Shown: positions 1 to 7,716, counted from the stretch's first letter. The stretch is 41,109 nt of DNA from Streptomyces griseicoloratus (GCF_014534645.1 NZ_JACVQF010000236.1:1-41109); one strand, 5' to 3'. Made by a program: numbers and translations. The notes: generated by a model from the sequence alone, not told the origin.

Positions 1-647
1 GGCAGCTCGATGTTCTCGCGGGCGATGTACTGCCACACGTCCAGCTCGGTCCAGTTGGACAGCGGGAAGACGCGGACGTGCTCGCCGTGGGCGTGCCGGC
101 CGTTGTACAGGTTCCACAGTTCGGGGCGCTGGCGGCGCGGGTCCCACTGGGAGAACTCGTCGCGCAGCGAGAACACCCGTTCCTTGGCGCGGGCCTTCTC
201 CTCGTCGCGGCGGCCGCCGCCGAACACGGCGTCGAACCTCTCGCTGCGGATCTTCTCCGTCAGGGGCAGCGTCTGCAGCGGGTTGCGGGTGCCGTCCGGG
301 CGTTCCCGCAGCACCCCCCGGTCGATGTAGTCCTGCACGCGGGCCACGTGGAGCGTGAGTGTGTGGGCGGCGACGACGCGGTCGCGGTGGTCGAGGACCT
401 CGGGGAAGTTGTGCCCGGTGTCGACGTGCAGCAGGGCGAACGGCAGCGGCGCGGGGGCGAACGCCTTCAGCGCCAGGTGCAGCATGACGATGGAGTCCTT
501 GCCGCCGGAGAACAGGATCACCGGCCGCTCGAACTCACCCGCCACCTCGCGGAAGATGTGCACCGCCTCGGACTCCAGGGCGTCCAGGTGCGAGAGGGCG
601 TACGGGGAGTCCGTACCCCCCTCCACCGTGGCGACGGTCGTCGTCAT
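1..647 (-). CDS. cysD: Sulfate adenylyltransferase subunit 2 (CysD), 3' end cut by window edge
   Basis: Small subunit of heterodimeric ATP sulfurylase. It condenses ATP and sulfate to adenylylsulfate (APS) in the cytoplasm together with the GTPase CysN, which should lie just beyond the left edge. The PP-loop motif SGGKDS is near residue 47, followed by the family segments LLHVDTGHNFPEV and FDAVFGGGRRDEEKARAKER, and the N-terminal region LSHLDALESEAVHIFREV is typical. The start ATG overlaps the cysC stop codon (ATGA), so translation is probably coupled. It is the last visible gene of the sirA-cysH-cysC-cysD operon. About 215 of the usual ~310 residues are inside the window; the missing C-terminus is only truncation by the window edge. 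Identification is very secure. Confidence 0.97.
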   Translation of the reverse strand, partial: MTTTVATVEGGTDSPYALSHLDALESEAVHIFREVAGEFERPVILFSGGKDSIVMLHLALKAFAPAPLPFALLHVDTGHNFPEVLDHRDRVVAAHTLTLHVARVQDYIDRGVLRERPDGTRNPLQTLPLTEKIRSERFDAVFGGGRRDEEKARAKERVFSLRDEFSQWDPRRQRPELWNLYNGRHAHGEHVRVFPLSNWTELDVWQYIARENIEL

Positions 648-1213
648 GCCAGTCCCCTTTCGCTGAGCAGGGCGTACACCGCCGCGGCGGACTCCTGGAC
701 GGTCTGGTCCTGCGACTCGATGCGCAGGTCGGGCGCGACGGGCTCCTCGTACGGGTCGTCGACCCCGGTGAGACCCGTCAGCTCACCCGCGGCCTGCTTG
801 GCGTACAGGCCCTTCACATCGCGTACGGAGCACACCTCGACCGGGGTGGCCACGTGCACCTCGACGTACGCCGTGCCGTTCGCCTCGTGGCGCTTGCGGA
901 CCGCGTCCCGGCTGTCGGCGTACGGGGCGATCACCGGGACCAGCGCCGTGACGCCGTTGCGGGCGAGCAGTTCGGCGACGAAGCCGATGCGCTGCACGTT
1001 GGTGTGCCGGTCCTCGCGGCTGAAGCCGAGGCCCGCGGAGATGAACTCGCGGATCTCGTCGCCGTCGAGGACCTCGACGCGGTGGCCCTCCTCGCGCAGC
1101 CGGCCGGCCAGCTCGTACGCGATGGTGGTCTTGCCGGCGCTCGGCAGACCCGTGAGCCAGACGGTGGCTCCGGTCGTCACGTGGTTCTCCTGAATCTCGG
1201 TGGTCGTCGTCAT
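644..1213 (-). CDS. cysC: Adenylylsulfate kinase (CysC)
   Basis: APS kinase, 189 residues, which phosphorylates APS to PAPS with ATP in the cytoplasm. The Walker A loop GLPSAGKTT is at about residues 21-29. The APS kinase segments DGDEIREF, GFSREDRHTNVQRIGFVAELL and VHVATPVEVCSVRDVKGLYAKQAAGE follow in the expected order. The ATG start lies 2 bases after the cysH stop; an in-frame GTG eleven codons later is an alternative start. The stop overlaps the cysD start by four bases. Its presence next to a CysH with iron-sulfur (APS reductase type) cysteines means PAPS is not obviously needed for reduction here, so CysC may instead feed sulfotransferases or a PAPS branch. Identification is secure; the exact start is less so. 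Confidence 0.96.
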   Translation of the reverse strand: MTTTTEIQENHVTTGATVWLTGLPSAGKTTIAYELAGRLREEGHRVEVLDGDEIREFISAGLGFSREDRHTNVQRIGFVAELLARNGVTALVPVIAPYADSRDAVRKRHEANGTAYVEVHVATPVEVCSVRDVKGLYAKQAAGELTGLTGVDDPYEEPVAPDLRIESQDQTVQESAAAVYALLSERGLA

Positions 1214-1215
1214 GG

Positions 1216-1926
1216 TCAGCCGTGCAGTCCGCACTCGGTCTTCGAGAGGCCCGCCCAGCGGCCGGCGCGCGCGTCCTCGCCCTCCAGCACACGGCGGGTG
1301 CAGGGCGCGCAGCCCACGGAGGCATAGCCGTCCATCAGCAGCGGGTTGGTGAGGACGCCGTGCTCGGTGACGTACGTTTGCACATCTTCCTGTGACCACC
1401 GCGCGATGGGGGAGATCTTCACCTTCTGCCGCTTCTCGTCCCAGCCGACGACCGGGGTGTTCGCCCGGGTCGGGGACTCGTCGCGGCGCAGGCCGGTCGC
1501 CCAGGCCAGGTAGCCCTTCAGGCCCTCCTCCAGCGGCTTGACCTTGCGCAGCGCGCAGCACAGGTCGGGGTCGCGGTCGTGCAGCTTCGGGCCGTACTCG
1601 GCGTCCTGTTCGGCGACGGTCTGCCGCGGGGTGAGCGTGATGACGTTCACGTCCATCACGGCCTCGACCGCGTCGCGGGTGCCGATGGTCTCCGGGAAGT
1701 GGTAGCCGGTGTCGAGGAACACCACCTCCACGCCGGGCAGGGCGCGGGAGGCGAGGTGGGCGACCACGGCGTCCTCCATGGAGGAGGTCACGCAGAAGCG
1801 GTCGCCGAACGTCTTCGCGGCCCACTGGAGGATCTCCAGCGCGGAGGCGTCCTCCAGCTCGCGGCCCGCCCGCTCGGCGAGCGCCTTGAGATCCCCGGTC
1901 GTGCGCTCTTCCTGAATCGCCGTCAT
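1216..1926 (-). CDS. cysH: Adenylylsulfate reductase (CysH, [4Fe-4S] type)
   Basis: Thioredoxin- or glutaredoxin-dependent reductase of the PAPS/APS reductase family, 236 residues, making sulfite from activated sulfate. The PP-loop-like region is FGDRFCVTSSMEDAVVAHLA. The protein has the CC pair in DLCCALRKV and the CxxC in GCAPCTR, which together bind a [4Fe-4S] cluster in the APS-reducing subfamily. The C-terminal ECGLH carries the catalytic cysteine. Enteric PAPS reductases lack the CC/CxxC set, so I infer that APS is the main substrate. Start: an ATG overlapping the stop of the upstream zinc-ribbon gene (ATGA) with a purine-rich SD (GGAGGCG). An in-frame upstream extension only reads through the zinc-ribbon gene in another frame and is not needed. 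Confidence 0.96.
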   Translation of the reverse strand: MTAIQEERTTGDLKALAERAGRELEDASALEILQWAAKTFGDRFCVTSSMEDAVVAHLASRALPGVEVVFLDTGYHFPETIGTRDAVEAVMDVNVITLTPRQTVAEQDAEYGPKLHDRDPDLCCALRKVKPLEEGLKGYLAWATGLRRDESPTRANTPVVGWDEKRQKVKISPIARWSQEDVQTYVTEHGVLTNPLLMDGYASVGCAPCTRRVLEGEDARAGRWAGLSKTECGLHG

Positions 1927-2102
1927 ATCCGTTCGCCTCCGGTGGAGTCGGGCTGAAGGCCGCGGGCGAGCAGCCCGAGGAACTTCAGCTGGAAGGCGCG
2001 GTTGCACGCCGCGCATTCCCAGGCGCCGTGGCCCTGGTCGTTCGGACGCAGGTCCTCGTCACCGCAGTAGGGGCAGTAGAAGGGGGCCGCGCGCTCGCTC
2101 AC
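1923..2102 (-). CDS. Small zinc-ribbon protein of the cys operon (59 aa)
   Basis: A 59-codon gene sandwiched between sirA and cysH. It starts with GTG overlapping the sirA stop (GTGA) and ends in a TGA overlapping the cysH ATG (ATGA), so it is translationally coupled on both sides. The protein has two CxxC pairs, CPYC at residues 10-13 and CAAC at residues 32-35, the classic four-cysteine zinc ribbon. A short FQLKFLGL segment follows and the tail is hydrophilic. No catalytic domain is visible. As I recall, the S. coelicolor cys operon has a hypothetical protein at the same place. A role as iron-sulfur or redox helper, or as regulator, for sulfite/APS reductases is inference from context only. 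The gene itself is well supported by both overlaps and by codon use. Confidence 0.88.
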   Translation of the reverse strand: MSERAAPFYCPYCGDEDLRPNDQGHGAWECAACNRAFQLKFLGLLARGLQPDSTGGERI

Positions 2103-3796
2103 GACAGGGCCTCCTCGGAGGCCCGTGCCGCCCAGGCGGCGAACCGCTCGCCCTCCTCGCGCTCGGCCTGGAAGCGCTTCAGGACGCGCTCGATGTAGTC
2201 CGGCAGCTCGTCGGCCGTCACCTTCAGACCGCGCACCTTGCGGCCGAAGGCGGGCTGCAGACCGAGCGCGCCGCCCAGGTGCACCTGGTAGCCCTCGACC
2301 TGCTCGCCGGCGTCGTTCAGGACGAGCTGGCCCTTGAGGCCGATGTCCGCCACCTGGATGCGGGCGCAGGCGTTCGGGCAGCCGTTGAGGTTGATGGTGA
2401 CCGGCTCGTCGAAGTCCGGCATGCGGCGCTCCAGTTCGTCGATCAGCGAGGCGCCGCGCGCCTTGGTCTCGACGATGGCCAGCTTGCAGAACTCGATGCC
2501 GGTGCAGGCCATGGTGCCGCGCCGGAACGGGGAGGGCTTGGCGGTGAGGTCCAGCGCCTCCAGGGACTCCACCAGGGAGTCGACCTGCCCCTCCTCGACG
2601 TCGAGGATGATCATCTTCTGCTCGACCGTGGTGCGGACGCGGCCCGAGCCGTGGGCCTCCGCCAGGTCGGCGATCTTCGTCAGGGTGGTGCCGTCGACGC
2701 GGCCGACGCGCGGGGCGAAGCCGACGTAGTAGCGGCCGTCCTTCTGCCGGTGCACGCCGACGTGGTCGCGCCAGCGGGCCACCGGCTCGGCGGGCGCGGG
2801 GCCGTCGGTCAGCTTGCGCTTCAGGTACTCGTCCTCCAGCACCTGGCGGAACTTCTCGGCGCCCCAGTCGGCGACGAGGAACTTCAGGCGGGCGCGGTTG
2901 CGCAGCCGCCGGTAGCCGTAGTCACGGAAGATCGACAGGACGCCCTCGTAGACGTCCGGCACGTCCTCCAGCGGCACCCAGGCGCCGAGGCGCACGCCCA
3001 GCTTGGGGTTGGTGGACAGGCCGCCGCCGACCCACAGGTCGAAGCCCGGCCCGTGCTCGGGGTGCCGGACGCCGACGAACGCCACGTCGTTGATCTCGTG
3101 CACCACGTCGAGGACGGGGGACCCGGAGATCGCGGTCTTGAACTTCCGGGGGAGGTTGGAGTACGCCTTGTTGTTCAGGACGCGGCGCTTCATCTCCTCC
3201 AGGGCGGGCGTGCCGTCGATGATCTCGTCCTCGGCGATGCCCGCGACGGGGGAGCCGATCATCACGCGGGGCGTGTCGCCGCAGGCGGTGACGGTGGACA
3301 GGCCGACGGCCTCCAGCCGGTTCCAGATCTCGGGCACGTCCTCGATCCGGATCCAGTGGTACTGGACGTTCTGCCGGTCGGTGATGTCGGCCGTGCCGCG
3401 GGCGAACTCCTGCGAGATCTCGCCGATGACGCGCAGCTGCGCGGTGGTCAGCGCGCCGCCGTCGATGCGGACGCGGAGCATGAAGTAGCGGTCGTCGAGC
3501 TCCTCCGGCTCCAGGACCGCGGTCTTTCCGCCGTCGATGCCCTGCTTGCGCTGGGTGTACAGGCCCCACCAGCGCATCCGGCCGCGCAGATCGTTGGGGT
3601 CGATGGAGTCGAATCCCCGCTTGGAGTAGATCGTCTCAATGCGTGTCCGCACATTGAGACCGTCGTCGTCCTTCTTGAACTGTTCGTTGCCGTTGAGCGG
3701 GGTGTGATGACCCACGGCCCACTGACCCTCGCCACGGTGACGGCTCACCTTGCGGCGGGGAGTCGTGGCAGCAGGCTTCGGCGGGGTGGCGGCCAT
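2099..3796 (-). CDS. sirA: Ferredoxin-dependent sulfite reductase (NirA/SirA family)
   Basis: Siroheme- and [4Fe-4S]-containing reductase, 565 residues, converting sulfite to sulfide with electrons from ferredoxin. The cluster and siroheme cysteines are C431 and C437 (CTGIEFC) and C473 and C477 (NGCPNAC). Two half-repeats of the nitrite/sulfite reductase ferredoxin-like and 4Fe-4S domains occur, with the substrate-side segments DRQNVQYHWIRIEDVPEIW and TACGDTPRVMIGSPVAG. A Tyr in LYTQRKQG and the Cys in TACGD match the Tyr-Cys cross-link partners known in mycobacterial NirA. The start is the ATG of MAATPPKPA, preceded by a GAAGGA Shine-Dalgarno 10 nt upstream; the frame stays open about 100 codons further upstream but that part holds the leader peptide and terminators. 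The stop overlaps the zinc-ribbon start. Sulfite rather than nitrite reduction follows from the cys operon context. Confidence 0.96.
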   Translation of the reverse strand: MAATPPKPAATTPRRKVSRHRGEGQWAVGHHTPLNGNEQFKKDDDGLNVRTRIETIYSKRGFDSIDPNDLRGRMRWWGLYTQRKQGIDGGKTAVLEPEELDDRYFMLRVRIDGGALTTAQLRVIGEISQEFARGTADITDRQNVQYHWIRIEDVPEIWNRLEAVGLSTVTACGDTPRVMIGSPVAGIAEDEIIDGTPALEEMKRRVLNNKAYSNLPRKFKTAISGSPVLDVVHEINDVAFVGVRHPEHGPGFDLWVGGGLSTNPKLGVRLGAWVPLEDVPDVYEGVLSIFRDYGYRRLRNRARLKFLVADWGAEKFRQVLEDEYLKRKLTDGPAPAEPVARWRDHVGVHRQKDGRYYVGFAPRVGRVDGTTLTKIADLAEAHGSGRVRTTVEQKMIILDVEEGQVDSLVESLEALDLTAKPSPFRRGTMACTGIEFCKLAIVETKARGASLIDELERRMPDFDEPVTINLNGCPNACARIQVADIGLKGQLVLNDAGEQVEGYQVHLGGALGLQPAFGRKVRGLKVTADELPDYIERVLKRFQAEREEGERFAAWAARASEEALS

Positions 3797-3924
3797 GGTT
3801 GACACGTCCTTCGGGACAGGCGGAAAGCGGCTCTGACCTGCGCGTAGGGGCGCATGGGCATACGTGCGCGTCATTGCGCAGGAGGGAGGCGAAATGCGGG
3901 GAATGCGGTGGTGCTGGAGTGTTC

Positions 3925-4008
3925 TCAGCGCACCGGACAGATGGCGCTGGACATGCGGCCGAGGTCGACGTGCCGCCGACTCACCAAGGCAATTCCAGTT
4001 CCAGGCAT
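3925..4008 (-). CDS. Leader peptide upstream of the cys operon (27 aa)
   Basis: Short ORF read in a different frame from the open sirA extension. It encodes a peptide starting MPGTGIALV and containing SRRHVDLGRMSSAIC, ending PVR-stop, 128 bases before the sirA start. The R-R-H-V-D-L-x-R ... C pattern is the signature of putative leader peptides that annotation pipelines find in front of actinobacterial sulfur genes. The single cysteine codon close to the stop fits control by ribosome pausing at low cysteinyl-tRNA. The region between it and sirA contains overlapping inverted repeats (CTGCGC...GCGCAG and GCGCA...TGCGC) that could form alternative hairpins. The ATG chosen lacks a good SD; TTG or GTG five to six codons downstream are alternatives. 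Function is inferred. Confidence 0.75.
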   Translation of the reverse strand: MPGTGIALVSRRHVDLGRMSSAICPVR

Positions 4009-4062
4009 GACGGAAGCCTGGCACGGCGATCTGGACACAGTCCAGCTTCTTCCAGAATGCGG

Positions 4063-4126
4063 ACACCCTCGTCTCGTGCAGCGAGACGAGGGTGTTGTCG
4101 GTCACACGGGCCGGACGGCCCCGTGT
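4063..4126 (-). terminator. Tandem hairpins downstream of the GNAT gene
   Basis: Positions 4063-4076 and 4082-4095 form a perfect 14-bp inverted repeat (ACACCCTCGTCTCG and its complement) around a 5-base loop. A second stem (4104-4110 with 4120-4126, extended by a bulged CC/GG part) lies next to it. Both fall between the stop of the minus-strand GNAT gene and the sirA leader peptide. They are best read as a strong terminator insulating the cys operon from read-through. Confidence 0.8.
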
Positions 4127-4135
4127 CGGCGCAGG

Positions 4136-4708
4136 TCAGGCGGGGAACGCTCCCGGCCAGGGCCCCGGAGTGGCGACTTCCGGTTCCTCCTCGACCTTGG
4201 TGTCGAACAGCCGGAAGCCCCGGCGCTGGTAGTTGGCCATCGCGTGCTCGCCGTCCTTGCTGCACGTGTGCAGCCACACCCGCTTGGTCGTGGCCAGCCC
4301 CGGCCAGCGGTCCGCCAGGTCCCAGGCGCGGGCGGTGCCGTACGACAGCAGGTGCCCGCCGATGCGCCGGCCCCGGAAGGCCGGGATCAGCCCGAAGTAC
4401 TCGATCTCCACGACCCCGTCGTCGCCGGGCGTCAGCTCCACGTACCCGGCGGGCGTGCCGTGGTCGTAGGCGACCCAGGTCTCCACGCCGGGCCGGCCCA
4501 GGTGCTCCTGCCACTGCGCGTACGTCCAGCCCAGCCGGTCGGTCCACCGGATGTCACCGCCGACCGAGGCGTACAGGAACCGGCTGAACTCCGGCGAGGG
4601 CACCTCGGAGCGGACGATCCTGACGTCTCCCTCGGGCTTGGCGGCCGGCAGCAGATCGGTCGGCGCGGTCTGCTCCAGGGACCAGGTGGTCACGGCGATG
4701 TTGGTCAT
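4136..4708 (-). CDS. GNAT family N-acetyltransferase
   Basis: Probable acetyl-CoA-dependent N-acetyltransferase of 190 residues; substrate unknown. The core GNAT signature is EIEYFGLIPAFRGRRIGGHLL at about residues 100-120, strand 4 followed by the R/Q-x-x-G-x-G/A pyrophosphate-binding loop. WLHTCSKDGEHAMANYQRRGFRLF is the usual C-terminal strand-loop with the Asn and Tyr of the family. It lies upstream of the cys operon on the same strand but is separated from it by strong hairpins, so it is probably a separate transcription unit. No signal peptide or membrane segment is visible. The family is clear; nothing in the sequence identifies the acceptor. Confidence 0.88.
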   Translation of the reverse strand: MTNIAVTTWSLEQTAPTDLLPAAKPEGDVRIVRSEVPSPEFSRFLYASVGGDIRWTDRLGWTYAQWQEHLGRPGVETWVAYDHGTPAGYVELTPGDDGVVEIEYFGLIPAFRGRRIGGHLLSYGTARAWDLADRWPGLATTKRVWLHTCSKDGEHAMANYQRRGFRLFDTKVEEEPEVATPGPWPGAFPA

Positions 4709-4759
4709 GCCGGCCAGGGAATCATCCGGTCCCGCGTTCTGTCGATCCCGGTCGGAACA

Positions 4760-4807
4760 GTGGTCGGACGAGTGATCGGACGGGTGGTCCTACGAGTGGT
4801 CGGAAGG
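4760..4807. repeat. Four imperfect 12-bp tandem repeats
   Basis: Units GTGGTCGGACGA, GTGATCGGACGG, GTGGTCCTACGA and GTGGTCGGAAGG lie head to tail at 4760, 4772, 4784 and 4796. They sit in the short gap between the GNAT gene start and the stop of the secreted protein gene. They could be repeated binding sites for a GNAT promoter regulator, or merely a slippage-prone simple repeat. Confidence 0.7.
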
Positions 4808-4824
4808 GGCGGTCGGGCGAGGCG

Positions 4825-6123
4825 TCAGGCCAGGGCTTCGTCGACGGCCGCCAGCGGGACGGCGAAGAGCACCCGGCCCGTCTGGGACCACACCTCGCCC
4901 GTCCCGGCCCAGTACGCCAGCGACCCCGCCGGTGAACTCCAGCACCGGTGCGACCGGTCGGCCCCGCACTCCGTGGCCCGCGCGCCCTCGGCGTTCTGCC
5001 GCCACAGCGTGCCGCGCCCGTCGTTGCGTCCGGCCGCGCGTGCCAGGTACCAGTCGGGGCGCGCCGCGCCGGCCGGGCGGTGCGCCAGCACGCCGCCCAC
5101 CTCGGACGCCTCGGTCTCGTACGCCTCCCGCGCGTCCACGTGCCCGGCGGAGTCGGCGGCCGGCAGCCCGGCGCGGGCCGGGTCCGCGCTGAACGCGTAG
5201 CGCCACAGCCGGGTGGGCCGGCCGGAGTCGGCGGGCACCCGCTCGGCGGCGACCAGGCCGGCGGGTTGCGTGCCGCGGTCCAGGGAGATCGCGCCGGGGC
5301 GTGCGGCGCCGGGGGTGTCGGGGAGCCGGTAGGAGGCGACGGCCGGCAGCACGTACCGGTGGCCGTGCGCCGCCCAGCCTCCGGGCACCCGTCCGACGGC
5401 GGCGGCGTCGGTGGTGGTGCGCTGGATGCGGTCCATGTCGTAGACGTAGAGCGCGTTGCGGTCCCCGGGGCCGGTGGTGACCAGCAGCTTGTCGCGGTAC
5501 CAGACCATGCCGGTCACGGGGGAGGCGAGCCCCCGGTAGTCGTGCCCGCCGTCGACCGGGACCGCGAGCAGCGCCGAGGTGTAGTCCGGGCGCGCGGGGT
5601 CGTCCGCGTCGACGAAGGAGACCCGGGCCAGACCGCCCCCGGCCGTGCCGTCGTCGCGGGACCAGGCCGAGAGGATCACACGCCGGCCGGTGTCGTCGGC
5701 GTCCCCGGAGGTGGTGACGGCCCCCGGACGCCAGCCCCGGGTGTCGCCGGCGTCCCAGCAGTAGGCCCGGCCGGCCGCCGGCGCGACGGGCAGCGCCTCG
5801 CGCTCCCCGGCCGGGCAGTCGGCGGCGTCGCGCAGGGTGCGGTCGGCGGTGTCGAGCACGGTGCCGACGCCGACCGGGCCGCCCATCGCGGCGGCGAGGC
5901 GGTCGAGCCAGCGCTGCGGCACCCGTTGCTCGGTCAGGCGCAGTTCGTCCGTCTCGGCCGGGGCGGTCAGCGGCTTCAGGGCGCCGGGGTCGCCGGCGAC
6001 GGTGTCGGCCTGCGAGGCGCTGATCATCGTGGCCGCCGCCGTCAGCGCGAGGGCGGCGCCGGTCAGGGCGGCCCGCAGGGCACGGCCCCGCCTGCGCCGG
6101 CGGTGTCTGCCGCGATGTTTCAT
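4825..6123 (-). CDS. Secreted protein of unknown function (432 aa)
   Basis: A 432-residue protein with a strongly basic N-terminus (KHRGRHRRRRRGR), a hydrophobic Ala/Leu helix to about residue 38 and a likely signal peptidase site after ASQA. It should be exported by Sec, since no Tat consensus is present. The mature part holds two widely spaced cysteine pairs (DCPAG...RAYCWD and ATECG...HRCWSS) compatible with disulfides. Recurring motifs such as MVWYRDKLLVTTGPGDRNALYVYDMD and RPTRLWRYAF suggest a beta-propeller-like fold. I do not recognise a catalytic family. The coding frame is supported by third-position GC and by the signal peptide. Neighbours (GNAT and a GAF regulator) do not suggest a role. 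Confidence 0.8.
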   Translation of the reverse strand: MKHRGRHRRRRRGRALRAALTGAALALTAAATMISASQADTVAGDPGALKPLTAPAETDELRLTEQRVPQRWLDRLAAAMGGPVGVGTVLDTADRTLRDAADCPAGEREALPVAPAAGRAYCWDAGDTRGWRPGAVTTSGDADDTGRRVILSAWSRDDGTAGGGLARVSFVDADDPARPDYTSALLAVPVDGGHDYRGLASPVTGMVWYRDKLLVTTGPGDRNALYVYDMDRIQRTTTDAAAVGRVPGGWAAHGHRYVLPAVASYRLPDTPGAARPGAISLDRGTQPAGLVAAERVPADSGRPTRLWRYAFSADPARAGLPAADSAGHVDAREAYETEASEVGGVLAHRPAGAARPDWYLARAAGRNDGRGTLWRQNAEGARATECGADRSHRCWSSPAGSLAYWAGTGEVWSQTGRVLFAVPLAAVDEALA

Positions 6124-6299
6124 AGAACCTCCACGGGCGGCGTGCCAACTGCGCCCGATGGTCCACGCGTTGACCGAGGAACACATGGGGCGGCCCGTGG
6201 AGGATGCTACGGCAGGCGGGCGGGCCGGCGGATGCGTACGGCACAAAGAAGCCGGACAAACCACCTCGACCGCCCGCACGGGAGGGGCCGAACGGGTGC

Positions 6300-7592
6300 T
6301 CAGGGCGCCGGTACGGAAGCCGTACGCCTCTTCGCCACCGCCGGGGCCGTGGAGTGCGGCAGCAGGTCGCGGGGGTCCTCCGGGAGCAGGACCTCCACCT
6401 CCGCGTCCTCGCAGAAACGATACGGCCGGTGTTCCAGGTACGCCCCGAGGTACCGCCGCACCCGCGACATCTCGGCGCGCACCGTGACCGTGCGGGCCGG
6501 GTCGCCGAACATGTCCTCGGCCAGACCCGCGGCGCTGCGCCCGCCGCGGTGCACGGCCAGGAGGTACAGCAACTCGGCGTGCCGCGGGCTCAGTTCCCGG
6601 GTCCAGGGCCCGGCGCTGCCCTGGACCTGCACCGACCAGCGGCGCGGCTGCCGCAGGTCCAGCAGGATCCGGGCGGCACCGCCCGGCACCGGCTCCTGCG
6701 CCGCCCGCAGCAGCCAGCCCTCGTCCAGCGGCTCCACGGTGCACGGCCCGATGGCCGGCAGCCAGTTCGGGCCCCCGGCCGGTGACTTGGGCAGCGCCAC
6801 CCGCTCCGTGTACGGCATCCCCGTCACCGCCGCCGTCCAGCCGTCCCGGTCCACCACGAGGGCACGTCCGCCGAGGCGGGCCAGCACCGGCGCGGCCACC
6901 GCCCGCAGCCGCTCCAGCGACCGCTGGTGCCGCTCGCGCAGCCGGGCCTCGGCGAGCTTGGCCACCGAGTCGACCCAGGCGAGCGTGGCCGGGTGCATCG
7001 TCTCCAGCGGCCCGCTCACGTCGACCACGCCCAGCAGCCGGCCGTCGCGCGGGTCGGTGATCGGCGCCCCGGCACAGGTCCAGGTGGCGTGCGAACGCAC
7101 GAAGTGCTCGGCCGCGAAGACCTGCACGGGACGCCGGGCGACCGCCGGGGTGCCCACGCCGTTGGTGCCGACGACGTCCTCCCGCCAGTCCGCCCCCAGC
7201 TCGAACCCGAGCCCGTCGGCCTTCCGCAGCACCCGCGGACTGCCCTCCCGCCACAGCACCCGGCCCTCGTCGTCGGCCACCACCATGATCTGGTGGGTCA
7301 CGTCGGCGACCGACAGCAGCCCCTCCCGCAGCACAGGCAGCACATGCCGCAGCGCCGACGTCTCCCGCCGCCGCTGCACCTCCTCCCGGGACAGCAGCCC
7401 GGACCGGAAGTCGTGGTCCGGGTCGACGCCGCTGCGCAGCATCCGGTCCCAGGACTGCTCGATCACCGGGCGGGCCGCCACCGGAGCGGGGCGGCCCGAG
7501 AGCCTGGCGGAGCGGACCTCGCTGAGCATCCGAGCCGCACGAGCCGTGTCGACGGCGGCGAGCCGCGTCACGTCCATCGGCGAGAGCGCCAC
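6300..7592 (-). CDS. GAF-domain transcriptional regulator
   Basis: A 430-residue regulator resembling the N-terminal half of AcoR/NifA-type activators but without the AAA+ domain. The helical start ARPVIEQSWDRMLRSGVDPD is typical of AcoR-like proteins. A GAF domain spans about residues 85-225 and includes the signature DVVGTNGVGTPAV and the segment APITDPRDGRLLGVVDVSG. The C-terminus, about residues 330-400, has a winged-helix look (ELSPRHAELLYLLAVHRGGRSAAGLAEDMFGDP), with an acidic tail. The GTG start is chosen because GAGGA lies six to nine bases upstream; an in-frame ATG five codons later is the alternative. An inverted repeat about 110 bases upstream may be its operator. The upstream AidB-like gene on the same strand ends before a strong hairpin, so the two are probably transcribed separately. 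The ligand is unknown. Confidence 0.85.
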   Translation of the reverse strand: MALSPMDVTRLAAVDTARAARMLSEVRSARLSGRPAPVAARPVIEQSWDRMLRSGVDPDHDFRSGLLSREEVQRRRETSALRHVLPVLREGLLSVADVTHQIMVVADDEGRVLWREGSPRVLRKADGLGFELGADWREDVVGTNGVGTPAVARRPVQVFAAEHFVRSHATWTCAGAPITDPRDGRLLGVVDVSGPLETMHPATLAWVDSVAKLAEARLRERHQRSLERLRAVAAPVLARLGGRALVVDRDGWTAAVTGMPYTERVALPKSPAGGPNWLPAIGPCTVEPLDEGWLLRAAQEPVPGGAARILLDLRQPRRWSVQVQGSAGPWTRELSPRHAELLYLLAVHRGGRSAAGLAEDMFGDPARTVTVRAEMSRVRRYLGAYLEHRPYRFCEDAEVEVLLPEDPRDLLPHSTAPAVAKRRTASVPAP

Positions 7593-7698
7593 TGTTCCTC
7601 GTCCTCCCGGAGGCAGGTTCGTCCCATGGTGACCGCTTGCCCCGGACCCGGGGGCACAGTCCGGGCCCGGGGCACGGTCCGCACACAGCCGGCGGCAA

Positions 7699-7716
7699 GT
7701 TGCAACCCCCTGCAAC
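7699..7716. promoter_or_regulatory. Candidate operator upstream of the GAF regulator
   Basis: GTTGCA and TGCAAC form a 6-bp inverted repeat with a 6-base spacer, while TGCAACCC is also repeated directly at a 10-base period (7701 and 7711). It is about 110 bases upstream of the regulator start, a position suited to autoregulation. No protein is known to bind it. Confidence 0.45.

Noticed and set aside
2279-3802. 507-codon plus-strand ORF opposite sirA
   Set aside because: A GC-skew shadow; its product is rich in Val/Asp/Gly/His without domain features and sirA on the other strand is certain.
3797-4105. N-terminal extension of sirA by about 100 codons
   Set aside because: The frame is open but crosses a terminator hairpin and the leader peptide, and the 565-residue form from 3796 matches the family length and has an SD.
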